From: Odoribacter sp036657595
Lineage (GTDB): Bacteria; Bacteroidota; Bacteroidia; Bacteroidales; Marinifilaceae
Length of the DNA stretch: 48,054 bases
Direction: 5' to 3'
Assembly: GCA_036657595.1 (NCBI GenBank)
Contig: JAVXFZ010000013.1
Coordinates: 1-48,054, forward strand
Shown here piece after piece: positions 24,848 through 33,782 of this stretch (the first letter of the stretch is position 1; each line of letters starts with the position of its first letter). The notes under the pieces are model-generated. The model had not been told where the DNA came from. It saw only the letters and a program-made list of their open reading frames with translations, and did no database searches. Position numbers and translations under genes: made by a program.

Positions 24848-26470
24848 CTAAAATCTAAAGTTTACACCTAAGTTCAGATTTTCTTTGAATTGTATTTTAT
24901 TCGAATAATTCTCATCATAGATCGTTTCTGTATATATGGAAGCTCGCATAAAATAGTTGATCTTGAAATCAATGGTTAACTTCCAATTGGCAGTCAAAGG
25001 TAAAGTATGTTCTTCGTCGTCCTTTTTCTTATTATTGTTGTCGTAACTCCAGAATAAGGTGACTTCGTTGCGGACATCCATTAGATCGAAAAGATTGGTT
25101 ATTTTACTACGCATATCAATACGGGCACCGGCATCTCTTTTAGCTCTTTTGCCTTTCTCAACACCATAACGCGTAGCACTAATTTTAGTTGTGTCACGAA
25201 CAAAATTCCATTTACCGGCAATAGGGGAAATAAATAAAGAAAAATGATCGTTTGGTTTATAATCAAGTCCCAATGACAAGGTGAAATAGCCGGGACTCAT
25301 AAAGTTGGCTACTAATTTTTTTTCTTTATCTTTGGGATATTCATAAGAACTAAATAACTGGGTTAAGGTATTGAATTGTGCCGTGTAATACCAATGTTTA
25401 AAAGCTTTTTGTCCCAATTTTGAATTTAACTCAAAACGATCCTCATTTTTACGAATGTCTTCACTGCCATTTTTCATAAAGCCAAAACGGTAATGCACCC
25501 AATTTTCCCAACTGGTTTTATTTCGGTTGTAATTCCAAAAATACCGTATATTGCTTAATAAGGAAAGTGAATTTTCACCACCACTTGCCCAATTAGCTAA
25601 TTTTCCTTGACTCATAGCTATTTCTACCTCTGAATAATACGTCCAATAACGACGTCGTATTTCACCAAGTTTAGGCTTTTGTATTACAAAATATTCTTTT
25701 CCGGGTATATTGGGAACAGAATTTCCATTAACCATCTTTTTTCTCTCAATTGCCGGAGTTTGATAGACATCTTCATCTATATAAATTTTTAGTCGATGTC
25801 CTGAAGGCATTACCTGAATCCAAGTGCCAATGGTATCGCCTTGTTTATTAGCTGCCCAAAAACGATAGTATTTGCTGCGTCCGTTATTTACCCATAAACG
25901 GACAGAGTTGTCAGCCATACTCAATATTTCCAATAAAATAGAATCACGCCCGGCGTTTTTTAACCACACATAATTGGAATCCTGCCGAATATAATGGACA
26001 AATGTCTGCAAATCAGTATTCAGATAATCTTCATAATCACCTGTCAATAAATGTTCATTGTTTTTGTAAAACTCAATGCTGTCATAAGTGATTTGTTGTT
26101 GTAAGATTTCTAATGCCTGTTCTTTTTTAGGCATATTTTGCTGAGTATATTTTTTTAAATAGTCAACAATGTATTTTAATTTTTCATCTTCGGCATATTT
26201 TGTTAAAGTATTTATTGCATCACCAATCTGTGGATCAGAATAATGTTCGTTTTTTAAATTTTGTAAAGCGTAGCGTACGCTCGGATTTTCTAAAATCCGA
26301 TTATTCAGATTTTTCTTGTACAAATAAATAGGGTAAGCCGAATTTCTATTAGATAGAGAAACAGGTCCGGACAAGTAAGATCGAATCTCCATCACTTCAG
26401 GATATAGTAATTGGGCAGATAGAGATTCAATACAAAATAAAATAATAAAAAATGGGAAAATATATTTCAT
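24848..26470 (-). CDS. DUF3078 domain protein, exported, outer-membrane-like
   Basis: From the chosen start the protein has 540 residues and begins with a signal peptide (MKYIFPFFIILFCIESLSAQ). The N-terminal half is helical and polar. The C-terminal half (from about GKLANWASGGENSLSLLSNIRYFWNYN) has amphipathic beta strands typical of DUF3078 and ends NLGVNFRF with a terminal phenylalanine, as in outer-membrane barrels. Function is unknown. The open frame reaches 26548, but this part overlaps the SDR gene end (26493), lacks a signal sequence and is rejected. It follows the SDR gene by 22 nt. Confidence 0.8.
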   Translation of the reverse strand: MKYIFPFFIILFCIESLSAQLLYPEVMEIRSYLSGPVSLSNRNSAYPIYLYKKNLNNRILENPSVRYALQNLKNEHYSDPQIGDAINTLTKYAEDEKLKYIVDYLKKYTQQNMPKKEQALEILQQQITYDSIEFYKNNEHLLTGDYEDYLNTDLQTFVHYIRQDSNYVWLKNAGRDSILLEILSMADNSVRLWVNNGRSKYYRFWAANKQGDTIGTWIQVMPSGHRLKIYIDEDVYQTPAIERKKMVNGNSVPNIPGKEYFVIQKPKLGEIRRRYWTYYSEVEIAMSQGKLANWASGGENSLSLLSNIRYFWNYNRNKTSWENWVHYRFGFMKNGSEDIRKNEDRFELNSKLGQKAFKHWYYTAQFNTLTQLFSSYEYPKDKEKKLVANFMSPGYFTLSLGLDYKPNDHFSLFISPIAGKWNFVRDTTKISATRYGVEKGKRAKRDAGARIDMRSKITNLFDLMDVRNEVTLFWSYDNNNKKKDDEEHTLPLTANWKLTIDFKINYFMRASIYTETIYDENYSNKIQFKENLNLGVNFRF

Positions 26471-26492
26471 AAAATAATAACCTTTAAATAAA

Positions 26493-27302
26493 TTATTTAA
26501 AAGGAGAATCCGGTTCTTTTGCCATATGAGAATAACTAAGTCTATCAACTAATTTTGGAATCCATTTATTTAAAAATACAGCTAATTTACCTTCAACGAA
26601 GGTCATTATAATTTCTCTTTTTCTCTTCTGTATACCTTTAACAATAATAGCAGCACATTGTTCTGCTGTCATCATCTTACTTTCATCTCTGGGACTTTCT
26701 CCTTGCTGTCTCCCTGCTGCATTTAAAGCAGTTTTACGAATATTAGAAGCAGTGAAGCCGGGAGCAGCCACCATTACGTGAAGTCCTTTTTTCAAATATT
26801 CAACCCGTACCGTATCTAAAAATCCCCGCACAGCAAATTTACTGGCAGCATAGCCCGTACGTCCCGGCAGTCCAATAAATCCAGCTATTGAAATAATACC
26901 CACCAAACTTCCTTTAGATTTTAACAGATAGGGTAATGCATACTTTGTACAATATACGGTTCCCCAAAAATTAACATCCATTACTTTATGGAGGACATTC
27001 ATATCGAGATCTTGTAATAATGCACGCATAGAAATGCCTGCATTATTAATTAATATATCAATCTGCCCAAAGTGTGCATAGGTTTGTTCTATCAGTTCTT
27101 TGCAAGCAAATTCTTTCGTTACATCTGTACGTATTGGAAGTATATCGGTACCAATTTTCTTTAAGTCTTGCTCAATAATCAATAATTCCTCAAGATTTCT
27201 AGCAGCAATAGCAATTTTTGCTCCCTGATGTGCTAATTCATATACTAAAGCCTTACCAATTCCGGAAGAAGCACCAGTAATAATCACAACTTTATCTCGC
27301 AT
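26493..27302 (-). CDS. Short-chain dehydrogenase/reductase (classical SDR)
   Basis: NAD(P)-dependent oxidoreductase of unknown substrate. The 269-residue protein has the cofactor motif GASSGIG (about residues 9-15), NNAG (about 88-91) and the catalytic YAASK with an upstream serine (SIAGFIGLPGRTGYAASK). Similar proteins are annotated as DHRS7-like or generic SDR. I chose the ATG at 27302 because a TATCTTTG -7 box at 27333-27340 overlaps the upstream ATG at 27335. It leads a probable operon with the DUF3078 gene. Confidence 0.9.
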   Translation of the reverse strand: MRDKVVIITGASSGIGKALVYELAHQGAKIAIAARNLEELLIIEQDLKKIGTDILPIRTDVTKEFACKELIEQTYAHFGQIDILINNAGISMRALLQDLDMNVLHKVMDVNFWGTVYCTKYALPYLLKSKGSLVGIISIAGFIGLPGRTGYAASKFAVRGFLDTVRVEYLKKGLHVMVAAPGFTASNIRKTALNAAGRQQGESPRDESKMMTAEQCAAIIVKGIQKRKREIIMTFVEGKLAVFLNKWIPKLVDRLSYSHMAKEPDSPFK

Positions 27303-27332
27303 AATAAGTTTTATTAGAAATTGATGATCTGA

Positions 27333-27340
27333 CAAAGATA
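27333..27340 (-). promoter_or_regulatory. SDR gene promoter (-7 box)
   Basis: TATCTTTG on the minus strand matches TAnnTTTG and gives a leader of about 25 nt. No -33 match was found at the usual distance. Confidence 0.45.
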
Positions 27341-27472
27341 GTAAATATTGTTTATATTATACAGTTCAATAGCTATGATGTTTCCATTGTTTATTATGTC
27401 CCATAATTTATATTATGTAAAATAATGAAAATTATAAACGACAGGTTGAATGATATTTATGCAAATATACTG

Positions 27473-27526
27473 ATAATCACAAACAGAGCGTAACAAATTA
27501 TTTTGCTACGCTCTGTTTGTGATTAT
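27473..27526 (-). terminator. Long terminator hairpin after the TPR gene
   Basis: A perfect 20-bp inverted repeat (5' arm 27473-27492, 3' arm 27507-27526); the loop can pair four more bases (CAAA/TTTG). It lies 37 nt past the TPR gene stop. Its CAGAGCGTAAC core recurs in the hairpin after buk (47946-47986). Confidence 0.75.
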
Positions 27527-27562
27527 AAATTATAAATATTAGAATAATCTTTTAAAATACGG

Positions 27563-28738
27563 TCATTGCATTTGATCGATCTTTGTTTTAATCTCTTCAT
27601 ACTTCTGCTGGTATTTCGCATCAGTATTTCTTAATTTAAAATAAAGTTCTTTCAATGTTGACATCGTATTCTTTTCATTAGGACTTAATTCTAAAGCTTT
27701 TTCAAAGAATGGAATAACAGATGCATAACCTGCATATACCTTTTCCAATTCTTTGTTGTATTCGTTTACATCTACAATATCAAGTACTTTTTTATGGAAA
27801 TTAATCACTTCGGTCAATTTAATATTGCCGAGATTGTATTGAGCTAAAAAGTCTTTCGGATCAATAGCCAATGCTTGTTTGTACATTGTTTCAGCTTTCT
27901 CAGGTTGTAACATTTTTTCATATAATGTACCTTTTGCTCTATAAAAAGAAGCATTCTTGGGGTCTTGTTTAATGGCTGCATCCAAGTATATTTCCGCTTT
28001 TTCGGGTTGCCCGCCTAATAAATAGTAGTTGATTAATTCAACCAACATATATGAATTATCTGGATAAAGTTCATATCCTTTGTGAAGATATTTGACAGCT
28101 TCTTCTTCTTTACCTTGTTCTTTCAGAACATTTGCTAACATAGCATAAGTACGCGCTGCCTCATAATTATATTTCAATGTTTCTTTGTAGTATTTTTCAG
28201 CATCCTGTAAGTTACCAGCTCTTTGTGCAGAAACTCCCGCATTGAAAATAACAGCAGTATCTACTGCAGCCGGTTGTCCTTTGGTTACAATAGGTGAATT
28301 TTCAATAGAAAGGACTTTCTTAAAAGCCACTAAAGCATCTTTAAAATTATCTTTGTTGTAATGTTCTACAGCTTGATTGGTATAATCAATAATTAAGTTT
28401 TTATATTGGGTTTCCAACTTATCTGTGTACTTGTTTTTAACATCCAATTCGATTACTTTTTGAAATGCATCCCAAGCAATATTCAATGCATTGGCATCTA
28501 AATTTTTGTACTCTTTCAGAGGACTTTCAAAGATAGCTTGATAGATTTGTCCTTTCACAAAATAGGCTTTGTCAAAATCAGCACAGGCTTCGTGTTGAAT
28601 GGCTTCGTCAATTAATTTTTTTGCTTGATCTAACTTTCCAGAAGTAAAATAACTGGTTGCCTGAGTTACTTTTCCTTTCTGTGCATAAGTAAAAATCGCA
28701 CAAAAAAGTAAGATCATAATGAATGATAGTTTTCTCAT
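27563..28738 (-). CDS. Exported tetratricopeptide-repeat protein
   Basis: The 391-residue protein has a signal peptide (MRKLSFIMILLFCAIFTYAQ) and then repeated TPR units: for example AVEHYNKDNFKDALVAFKKVLSIE, AGVSAQRAGNLQDAEKYYKETLKYN, YAMLANVLKEQGKEEEAVKYLHKGYELYP and KAETMYKQALAIDPKDFLAQYNLGN. It is therefore a periplasmic or outer-membrane-facing scaffold for protein contacts; partners are unknown. It lies 66 nt downstream of gyrA on the same strand; this gap holds a small CACGT...ACGTG hairpin. Confidence 0.88.
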   Translation of the reverse strand: MRKLSFIMILLFCAIFTYAQKGKVTQATSYFTSGKLDQAKKLIDEAIQHEACADFDKAYFVKGQIYQAIFESPLKEYKNLDANALNIAWDAFQKVIELDVKNKYTDKLETQYKNLIIDYTNQAVEHYNKDNFKDALVAFKKVLSIENSPIVTKGQPAAVDTAVIFNAGVSAQRAGNLQDAEKYYKETLKYNYEAARTYAMLANVLKEQGKEEEAVKYLHKGYELYPDNSYMLVELINYYLLGGQPEKAEIYLDAAIKQDPKNASFYRAKGTLYEKMLQPEKAETMYKQALAIDPKDFLAQYNLGNIKLTEVINFHKKVLDIVDVNEYNKELEKVYAGYASVIPFFEKALELSPNEKNTMSTLKELYFKLRNTDAKYQQKYEEIKTKIDQMQ

Positions 28739-28804
28739 ACGTATAAAATATTATATTAATTTATTCATTTTCACGTCTTCAACGTGTAATAGGTTACATT
28801 TATA

Positions 28805-31318
28805 CTATTCTTCTGTATTATTTTCAGTAGCATCCTCTTCCCCATCCTTCTCCTCTATTTCTATGTTTTCTTCATCTTTAGCAGCAGAAACTTTTGCCAC
28901 CGCAGCTATTGAGTCATCATTTTTCAGATTAATCAATTTGACACCTTGAGTGTTACGTCCCATTATTCTTAATGAGGCAACATCTAAACGGATGGTCAAA
29001 CCGGAACGATTGATAATCATTAAATTATCTTCATCCGTTACGTCAATTAATGATATCAGATGACCCGTTTTTTCTGTCAGATTAATGGTTTTTATACCTT
29101 TACCTCCACGATTCGTAATTCGATAATCTTCTATTGCAGAGCGTTTTCCATATCCATTTTCAGAAACAACCAGTATGTTAGCCTCTGTTGGTTCTACACA
29201 TACCATTCCGATTGCTTCATCTTCTGGAGTCATCCAAATGCCTCTAACACCTGAAGCCGTACGTCCCATTGGACGAACTTTAGATTCAGGGAAACGGATT
29301 GCTTTTCCGGATTTAACAGCAATCATAATATCATCTTCACCATTTGTTAGTTTGGCTTCCAATAATTGATCACCATCTTTAATGGTAATAGCATTTACTC
29401 CATTTTGCCGCGGACGAGAATAAGCTTCCAATGTCGTCTTTTTGATAATACCTCTCTTCGTACACAATACAATATAGTTAGTATTTATATATTCTATATC
29501 TTTTAAATCAAACAAATTGATGTAAGCTTTTACTTTATCTGAAGGCTCAATATTCAATAAGTTCTGAATAGCTCGTCCTTTCGATTGCTTTGTTCCTTCT
29601 GGTATTTCATATACTTTCAACCAAAAACATTTTCCTTTCTCTGTGAAGAAAAGCATTGTGTTATGCATTGTTGCCATAATCATATGCTCCAAGAAATCTT
29701 CATCACGTGTTGCTGATCCTTTAGAACCAACCCCTCCTCTGTTTTGGACTTTATATTCTGATAAGGGAGTACGTTTGATATATCCCATATGTGAGATCGT
29801 AATCACCATTTCATCGTCGGCATAGAAATCTTCCGGATTAAATTCTTCTGAAGCATAAACAATGTCAGTCCTTCTTTCATCTCCGTATTGCGCTTTGACT
29901 GCCAATAATTCATCTTTAATTATCTGCATCCGCAATTCTACGTGAGAGAGAATATCATTTAAATGTGCAATTAATTTTTCAATTTCATCGTATTCAGCTC
30001 TTAATTTCTCTTGTTCTAAGCCGGTTAATTGTCCTAAACGCATTGCAACAATGGCAGCTGCTTGTTTGTCGGTTAAACTAAAACGCTCCATTAATGCCGT
30101 CTGTGCTTCGAGTGGTGTTTTAGAAGCTCGAATTAAACGAATGACCTCATCAATATTGTCTGAGGCAATGATTAAACCTTCTAAAATGTGAGCTCGTTCT
30201 TCTGCTTTTCGCAATTCAAAACGCGTACGGCGAATAACAACATCGTGACGATGCTCTACAAAATAACGAACAATTTCTTTTAAATTTAATAATTTCGGAC
30301 GTCCGTGTACCAGTGCAACATTGTTTACTCCGAAAGAAGATTGTAAAGCTGAATGCTTTAATAATGTATTTAATACAACATTGGAGATTGCATCTTTTTT
30401 AATATCAATAACGATACGCATACCCTCTCGGTCTGATTCATCATTGATATTGGAAATTCCATCAATTTTCTTGTCATTAATTAAGTCCGCAATGCGTGAA
30501 ATCAATTCAGCTTTGTTGACCATATAAGGAATTTCGTGTACAATGATCTTTTCACGACCATTAGGTGCTATCTCAACAGATGTTTTTGAACGAATCACGA
30601 TACGTCCTCGTCCTGTCAGATAAGATTCCCGAACACCACTGTATCCATAAATTGTTCCTCCTGTCGGGAAATCAGGTGCCTTAATGATTTTTATTAAATC
30701 TTCTATATCTATATCATTGTTATCAATATAAGCACAAATGGTGTCAATAGCGTTTACAATATTATGTGGTGGCATATTAGTGGCCATTCCGACAGCAATA
30801 CCAGAAGCTCCATTGATTAATAAATAAGGAATTCGGGTTGGAAGCACACTCGGTTCTTTTAATGAGCCGTCAAAGTTGTCATCCATATCTACGGTATCTT
30901 TATCTAAATCAATCAGCATATCTTCCGTGATCTTAGACATACGAGCCTCCGTATAACGCATAGCCGCCGGACTATCACCGTCTACAGAACCAAAGTTTCC
31001 TTGTCCATCAACCAATGGATAACGTAACGACCATTCTTGTGCCATACGCACCATCGCCATATATACAGAACTATCGCCGTGTGGATGGTATTTACCAAGT
31101 ACTTCACCGACAATTCTAGCTGATTTTTTATAAGGCTTATTGGAAGCAATACCTAATTCTTCCATTCCAAACAACACTCGTCTATGTACCGGTTTTAATC
31201 CGTCTCGTACATCCGGTAAAGCTCTTGAAACAATCACCGACATTGAATAATCAATATACGATGATTTCATCTCCTCTTCAATGTTGATTTTAATTATTTT
31301 TTCTCCGCCGTTTTCCAT
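28805..31318 (-). CDS. gyrA: DNA gyrase subunit A
   Basis: Breaks and rejoins DNA for negative supercoiling. The 837-residue protein has the catalytic Tyr122 in AAMRYTEARM, the quinolone region HPHGDSSVYMAMVRMAQ (78-94) and six C-terminal beta-pinwheel repeats with the GyrA box-like QNRGGVGSKG segment (about 535). The tail is acidic (EEKDGEEDATENNTEE). At the position of Escherichia coli Asp87 this protein has Met. ParC is the alternative, but the C-terminal domain length and GyrA box favour GyrA. Confidence 0.95.
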   Translation of the reverse strand: MENGGEKIIKINIEEEMKSSYIDYSMSVIVSRALPDVRDGLKPVHRRVLFGMEELGIASNKPYKKSARIVGEVLGKYHPHGDSSVYMAMVRMAQEWSLRYPLVDGQGNFGSVDGDSPAAMRYTEARMSKITEDMLIDLDKDTVDMDDNFDGSLKEPSVLPTRIPYLLINGASGIAVGMATNMPPHNIVNAIDTICAYIDNNDIDIEDLIKIIKAPDFPTGGTIYGYSGVRESYLTGRGRIVIRSKTSVEIAPNGREKIIVHEIPYMVNKAELISRIADLINDKKIDGISNINDESDREGMRIVIDIKKDAISNVVLNTLLKHSALQSSFGVNNVALVHGRPKLLNLKEIVRYFVEHRHDVVIRRTRFELRKAEERAHILEGLIIASDNIDEVIRLIRASKTPLEAQTALMERFSLTDKQAAAIVAMRLGQLTGLEQEKLRAEYDEIEKLIAHLNDILSHVELRMQIIKDELLAVKAQYGDERRTDIVYASEEFNPEDFYADDEMVITISHMGYIKRTPLSEYKVQNRGGVGSKGSATRDEDFLEHMIMATMHNTMLFFTEKGKCFWLKVYEIPEGTKQSKGRAIQNLLNIEPSDKVKAYINLFDLKDIEYINTNYIVLCTKRGIIKKTTLEAYSRPRQNGVNAITIKDGDQLLEAKLTNGEDDIMIAVKSGKAIRFPESKVRPMGRTASGVRGIWMTPEDEAIGMVCVEPTEANILVVSENGYGKRSAIEDYRITNRGGKGIKTINLTEKTGHLISLIDVTDEDNLMIINRSGLTIRLDVASLRIMGRNTQGVKLINLKNDDSIAAVAKVSAAKDEENIEIEEKDGEEDATENNTEE

Positions 31319-31395
31319 CTATATTTAAATTACTGTTAATCATTACAATAAAAAGAGAAAGCGTACAGTTTTCCCTCTTTGATTCAAAAATCATA

Positions 31396-31403
31396 CAAAT
31401 GTA
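31396..31403 (-). promoter_or_regulatory. Candidate gyrA promoter (-7 box)
   Basis: TACATTTG on the minus strand, about 75 nt before the gyrA ATG. The -33 element was not found. Confidence 0.4.
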
Positions 31404-31433
31404 ATAAATTCAACTGTTATTAAAAGAAATTTA

Positions 31434-32207
31434 TCATACTTTTTCGGGTATTTCAATCTCGAAAGTGTCATAAGCTAATCTGACATTTGTAGGTAATTCT
31501 TTAGATATTTCTTTCTCTAATCCCATCTGGTGACCGATATGCGTTAGAAATGCACATTTCGGATTTACTTCTTTGATGACAGTCAACGCTTCTTCCAAAT
31601 TAAAATGAGAGATATGTTTTTCCTTGCGAAGAGCATTGATTACAAGATACTCCACCCCCACCAGCTGCTCCATCGATCGCTTTGAAATAATTTTAGCATC
31701 CGTAATGTAAGCGAAATTATTAATTCGAAAACCTAATACAGTCATTTGATAATGCAAAACTGGAATTGGAATAATTTGAATATCATCAATATAAAAAGGA
31801 GCATCTTCAATGATGTGATAATTTATTTCAGGCACACCCGGATAGCGAAATGCTGCAAAAGCATAAGAAAAATCTTTATAAACTATTTCTCGAGTTTTTT
31901 CATTTCCATAAATATCTACAGCTGCTTGTTTTACCCAATTGAACGCACGAACATCATCCAATCCTCCTATATGATCTTTGTGGCTATGTGTCAATAAAAT
32001 AGCTCGAATATCTTTTACGTTATTTCGAAGCATTTGATAACGGAAATCCGGACCTGCATCGAAGATGATTTTTTGCCCGTTAATCTCCAACATTGCCGAA
32101 CATCGTAATCTTTTATCGTGTTTATTGTCCGATTGGCAAACAGGACAATTGCAAGCGATCACCGGAATTCCCTGTGATGTACCGCTTCCTAAAATGGTTA
32201 ATTTCAT
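31434..32207 (-). CDS. MBL-fold metallo-hydrolase (PhnP-like)
   Basis: The 257-residue protein has the metallo-beta-lactamase metal motif THSHKDHIGG (about residues 73-82), a further cysteine cluster near the start (CNCPVCQSDNKHDKRLRC) as in PhnP-type phosphodiesterases, and later HISHFNLEEAL and LTHIGHQMG histidines. PhnP hydrolyses cyclic ribose phosphates, but there are no phn genes nearby, so the substrate is open. It is transcribed away from the RsmI-like gene through divergent promoters. Confidence 0.88.
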   Translation of the reverse strand: MKLTILGSGTSQGIPVIACNCPVCQSDNKHDKRLRCSAMLEINGQKIIFDAGPDFRYQMLRNNVKDIRAILLTHSHKDHIGGLDDVRAFNWVKQAAVDIYGNEKTREIVYKDFSYAFAAFRYPGVPEINYHIIEDAPFYIDDIQIIPIPVLHYQMTVLGFRINNFAYITDAKIISKRSMEQLVGVEYLVINALRKEKHISHFNLEEALTVIKEVNPKCAFLTHIGHQMGLEKEISKELPTNVRLAYDTFEIEIPEKV

Positions 32208-32305
32208 AAAATATTAAATCCATTTATTTGTGTTATTCTTGCTATACAGTTACAATAAGAGAGTTATAGCCCCTAAATATTAAACATTCATTCAATTTGT
32301 CCTGA

Positions 32306-32343
32306 CAAAGGTAACATATATTGCAAAATTGATGTTACCTTTG
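32306..32343. promoter_or_regulatory. Divergent promoter pair
   Basis: CAAAGGTAAC at 32306-32315 and GTTACCTTTG at 32334-32343 form a 10-bp inverted repeat. Each arm holds a perfect TACCTTTG -7 box pointing outward: the left one to the MBL gene (minus), the right one to the RsmI-like gene (plus). The two promoters must share or overlap upstream DNA, so they may compete. Confidence 0.6.
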
Positions 32344-32369
32344 AGCAGAAAAGCAATAGATATATTTCA

Positions 32370-33083
32370 ATGATGGGGAAACTGTTTTTGATACCAAATA
32401 CTTTAGGTGAAACTGATATTTGTGGTGTAATACCTTCCGAAGTTATTAGGATAATTGAAGGCATCATAGTCTTCGCGAGCGAAAATCCTAAAAATACACG
32501 GCGTTTTCTAAAAAAGATCAATAAAGATATAAATTTAGAAGATTTGACCTTTCTTGAATTGAATGAGCATTCTGATCGGAAAGAAATTGAGTCCTACCTC
32601 CCTTGGTTGGAACGTGGGGATGTCGGCATTATTTCAGAAGCCGGCTGTCCGGGAATTGCTGACCCCGGTGCAGAATTAGTTGCCTTAGCCCATCAGCATA
32701 ATTATAAAATTGTCCCTCTTGTTGGTCCCTCCTCCATTTTACTGGCTCTGATTGCTTCCGGATTTAATGGACAAAATTTTTCATTTAACGGTTATTTACC
32801 TGTAAAAGGAAATGAGCGTCCCCGTGCTTTAAGGAACTTTGAAAAACAATCGGCAGCAGAGAATCGCACTCAGATTTTTATTGAAACGCCTTATCGTAAT
32901 CAAAAACTTTTTGAAGAAATATTACAGACCTTGCATCCTCAAACTCTTCTTTCAATAGCCTGTGATATTACTACTGAAAATGAGTATATTAAAACGATGT
33001 CTATACAGGAATGGAAAAAGCAAAAACCAGATATAAATAAACGTCCGGCCATCTTCTTGATCTATGCTTCTATTCATAAATAA
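32370..33083 (+). CDS. RsmI-like SAM-dependent methyltransferase (tetrapyrrole methylase fold)
   Basis: The 237-residue protein has the fold and motifs of RsmI, which 2'-O-methylates C1402 of 16S rRNA: SEAGCPGIADPGAELV (about 90-105), LVGPSSILLALIASGFNGQNFSFNGYLP (about 117-144). The N-terminus GKLFLIPNTLGETD differs from classical RsmI, and the protein is shorter at the C-terminus. This is a Bacteroidota-type variant; it may be a paralogue with a different target. The ATG could be at 32370 or 32373. Confidence 0.85.
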   Translation: MMGKLFLIPNTLGETDICGVIPSEVIRIIEGIIVFASENPKNTRRFLKKINKDINLEDLTFLELNEHSDRKEIESYLPWLERGDVGIISEAGCPGIADPGAELVALAHQHNYKIVPLVGPSSILLALIASGFNGQNFSFNGYLPVKGNERPRALRNFEKQSAAENRTQIFIETPYRNQKLFEEILQTLHPQTLLSIACDITTENEYIKTMSIQEWKKQKPDINKRPAIFLIYASIHK

Positions 33084-33097
33084 AATTGAACAAAAAT

Positions 33098-33144
33098 ATA
33101 TAATCTATACCCACACACGCTATGTGTTGGATGATAGATTATAT
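33098..33144. terminator. Hairpin after the RsmI-like gene
   Basis: ATATAATCTAT (33098-33108) pairs with ATAGATTATAT (33134-33144); the interior can also pair partly (CCACAC/GTGTGG-like). Located 15 nt past the plus-strand stop, it is probably the end of that transcript. Confidence 0.45.
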
Positions 33145-33150
33145 CTTATA

Positions 33151-33183
33151 TTTATGTAAGCTATTTTAAATAGCTTACATAAA
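33151..33183. terminator. 33-bp near-perfect palindrome before rubrerythrin stop
   Basis: 16 bp, one central base, 16 bp (TTTATGTAAGCTATTT / complement). It lies 21 nt past the rubrerythrin stop, between convergent genes, and probably ends the minus-strand transcript. Confidence 0.55.
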
Positions 33184-33204
33184 TCGTCTAAAGAATTAAG
33201 CGGC

Positions 33205-33753
33205 TTATTTGAAATATCTATTATAAAGACCTTCAAATCCTTTACCGTGGCGGGCTTCATCTTTACACATTTCGTGTACTGTATCGTGGATCGCATCCAA
33301 ATTCAATTTTTTAGCTAAAGTAGCAATGCGTTTTTTATCTTCGCAAGCACCAGCTTCTGCTTCCATTCTCTTTTTCAGATTGGTTTTAGTATCCCATACA
33401 CATTCTCCTAACAATTCACAGAATTTTGATGCGTGTTCCGCTTCTTCAAAAGCATAACGTTTAAAAGCGTCCGCTATTTCGGGATAACCTTCCCTGTCAG
33501 CCTGACGGCTCATTGCCAAATACATACCTACTTCTGTACATTCGCCTGTGAAATGAGCTTTTAAACCTTCTACGATTTCTGCGTCAACACCTTTAGCCAC
33601 ACCGATAGTATGCTCATCAGCAAAATTCAAAGCACCTTCTGATTCAACCAATTCCTTGAATTTGCTTCTTGGCACTTTACATTGAGGACAAAATTCAGGA
33701 GCTTCTTCCCCTTCGTGTACATAACCACATACTGTACAAATAAACTTTTTCAT
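33205..33753 (-). CDS. rbr: Reverse rubrerythrin (rubredoxin-first)
   Basis: Reduces hydrogen peroxide in anaerobes. From the chosen start (MKKFICTVCGYVHEGEE, 182 residues) the rubredoxin domain comes first, with cysteines 6, 9, 22 and 25 (CTVC...CPQC), followed by a ferritin-like di-iron four-helix domain with glutamate-rich motifs (ECTEVGMYLAMS, EEAEHASKF, HEMCKDEARHG). This order is the reverse of the classical protein. The open frame up to 33789 overlaps the perR stop and is rejected. With this start the gap to perR is 29 nt, so the gene is in an operon with its likely regulator. Confidence 0.93.
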   Translation of the reverse strand: MKKFICTVCGYVHEGEEAPEFCPQCKVPRSKFKELVESEGALNFADEHTIGVAKGVDAEIVEGLKAHFTGECTEVGMYLAMSRQADREGYPEIADAFKRYAFEEAEHASKFCELLGECVWDTKTNLKKRMEAEAGACEDKKRIATLAKKLNLDAIHDTVHEMCKDEARHGKGFEGLYNRYFK

Positions 33754-33782
33754 AACGATTTTATTTAATTGATTCATATTAT

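Noticed and set aside
26471..26548. Longer DUF3078 protein start
   Set aside because: It overlaps the SDR gene and would place the signal peptide in the interior.
32288..32521. 77-residue open frame on the minus strand
   Set aside because: It is antisense to the RsmI-like gene and runs over the divergent promoters.
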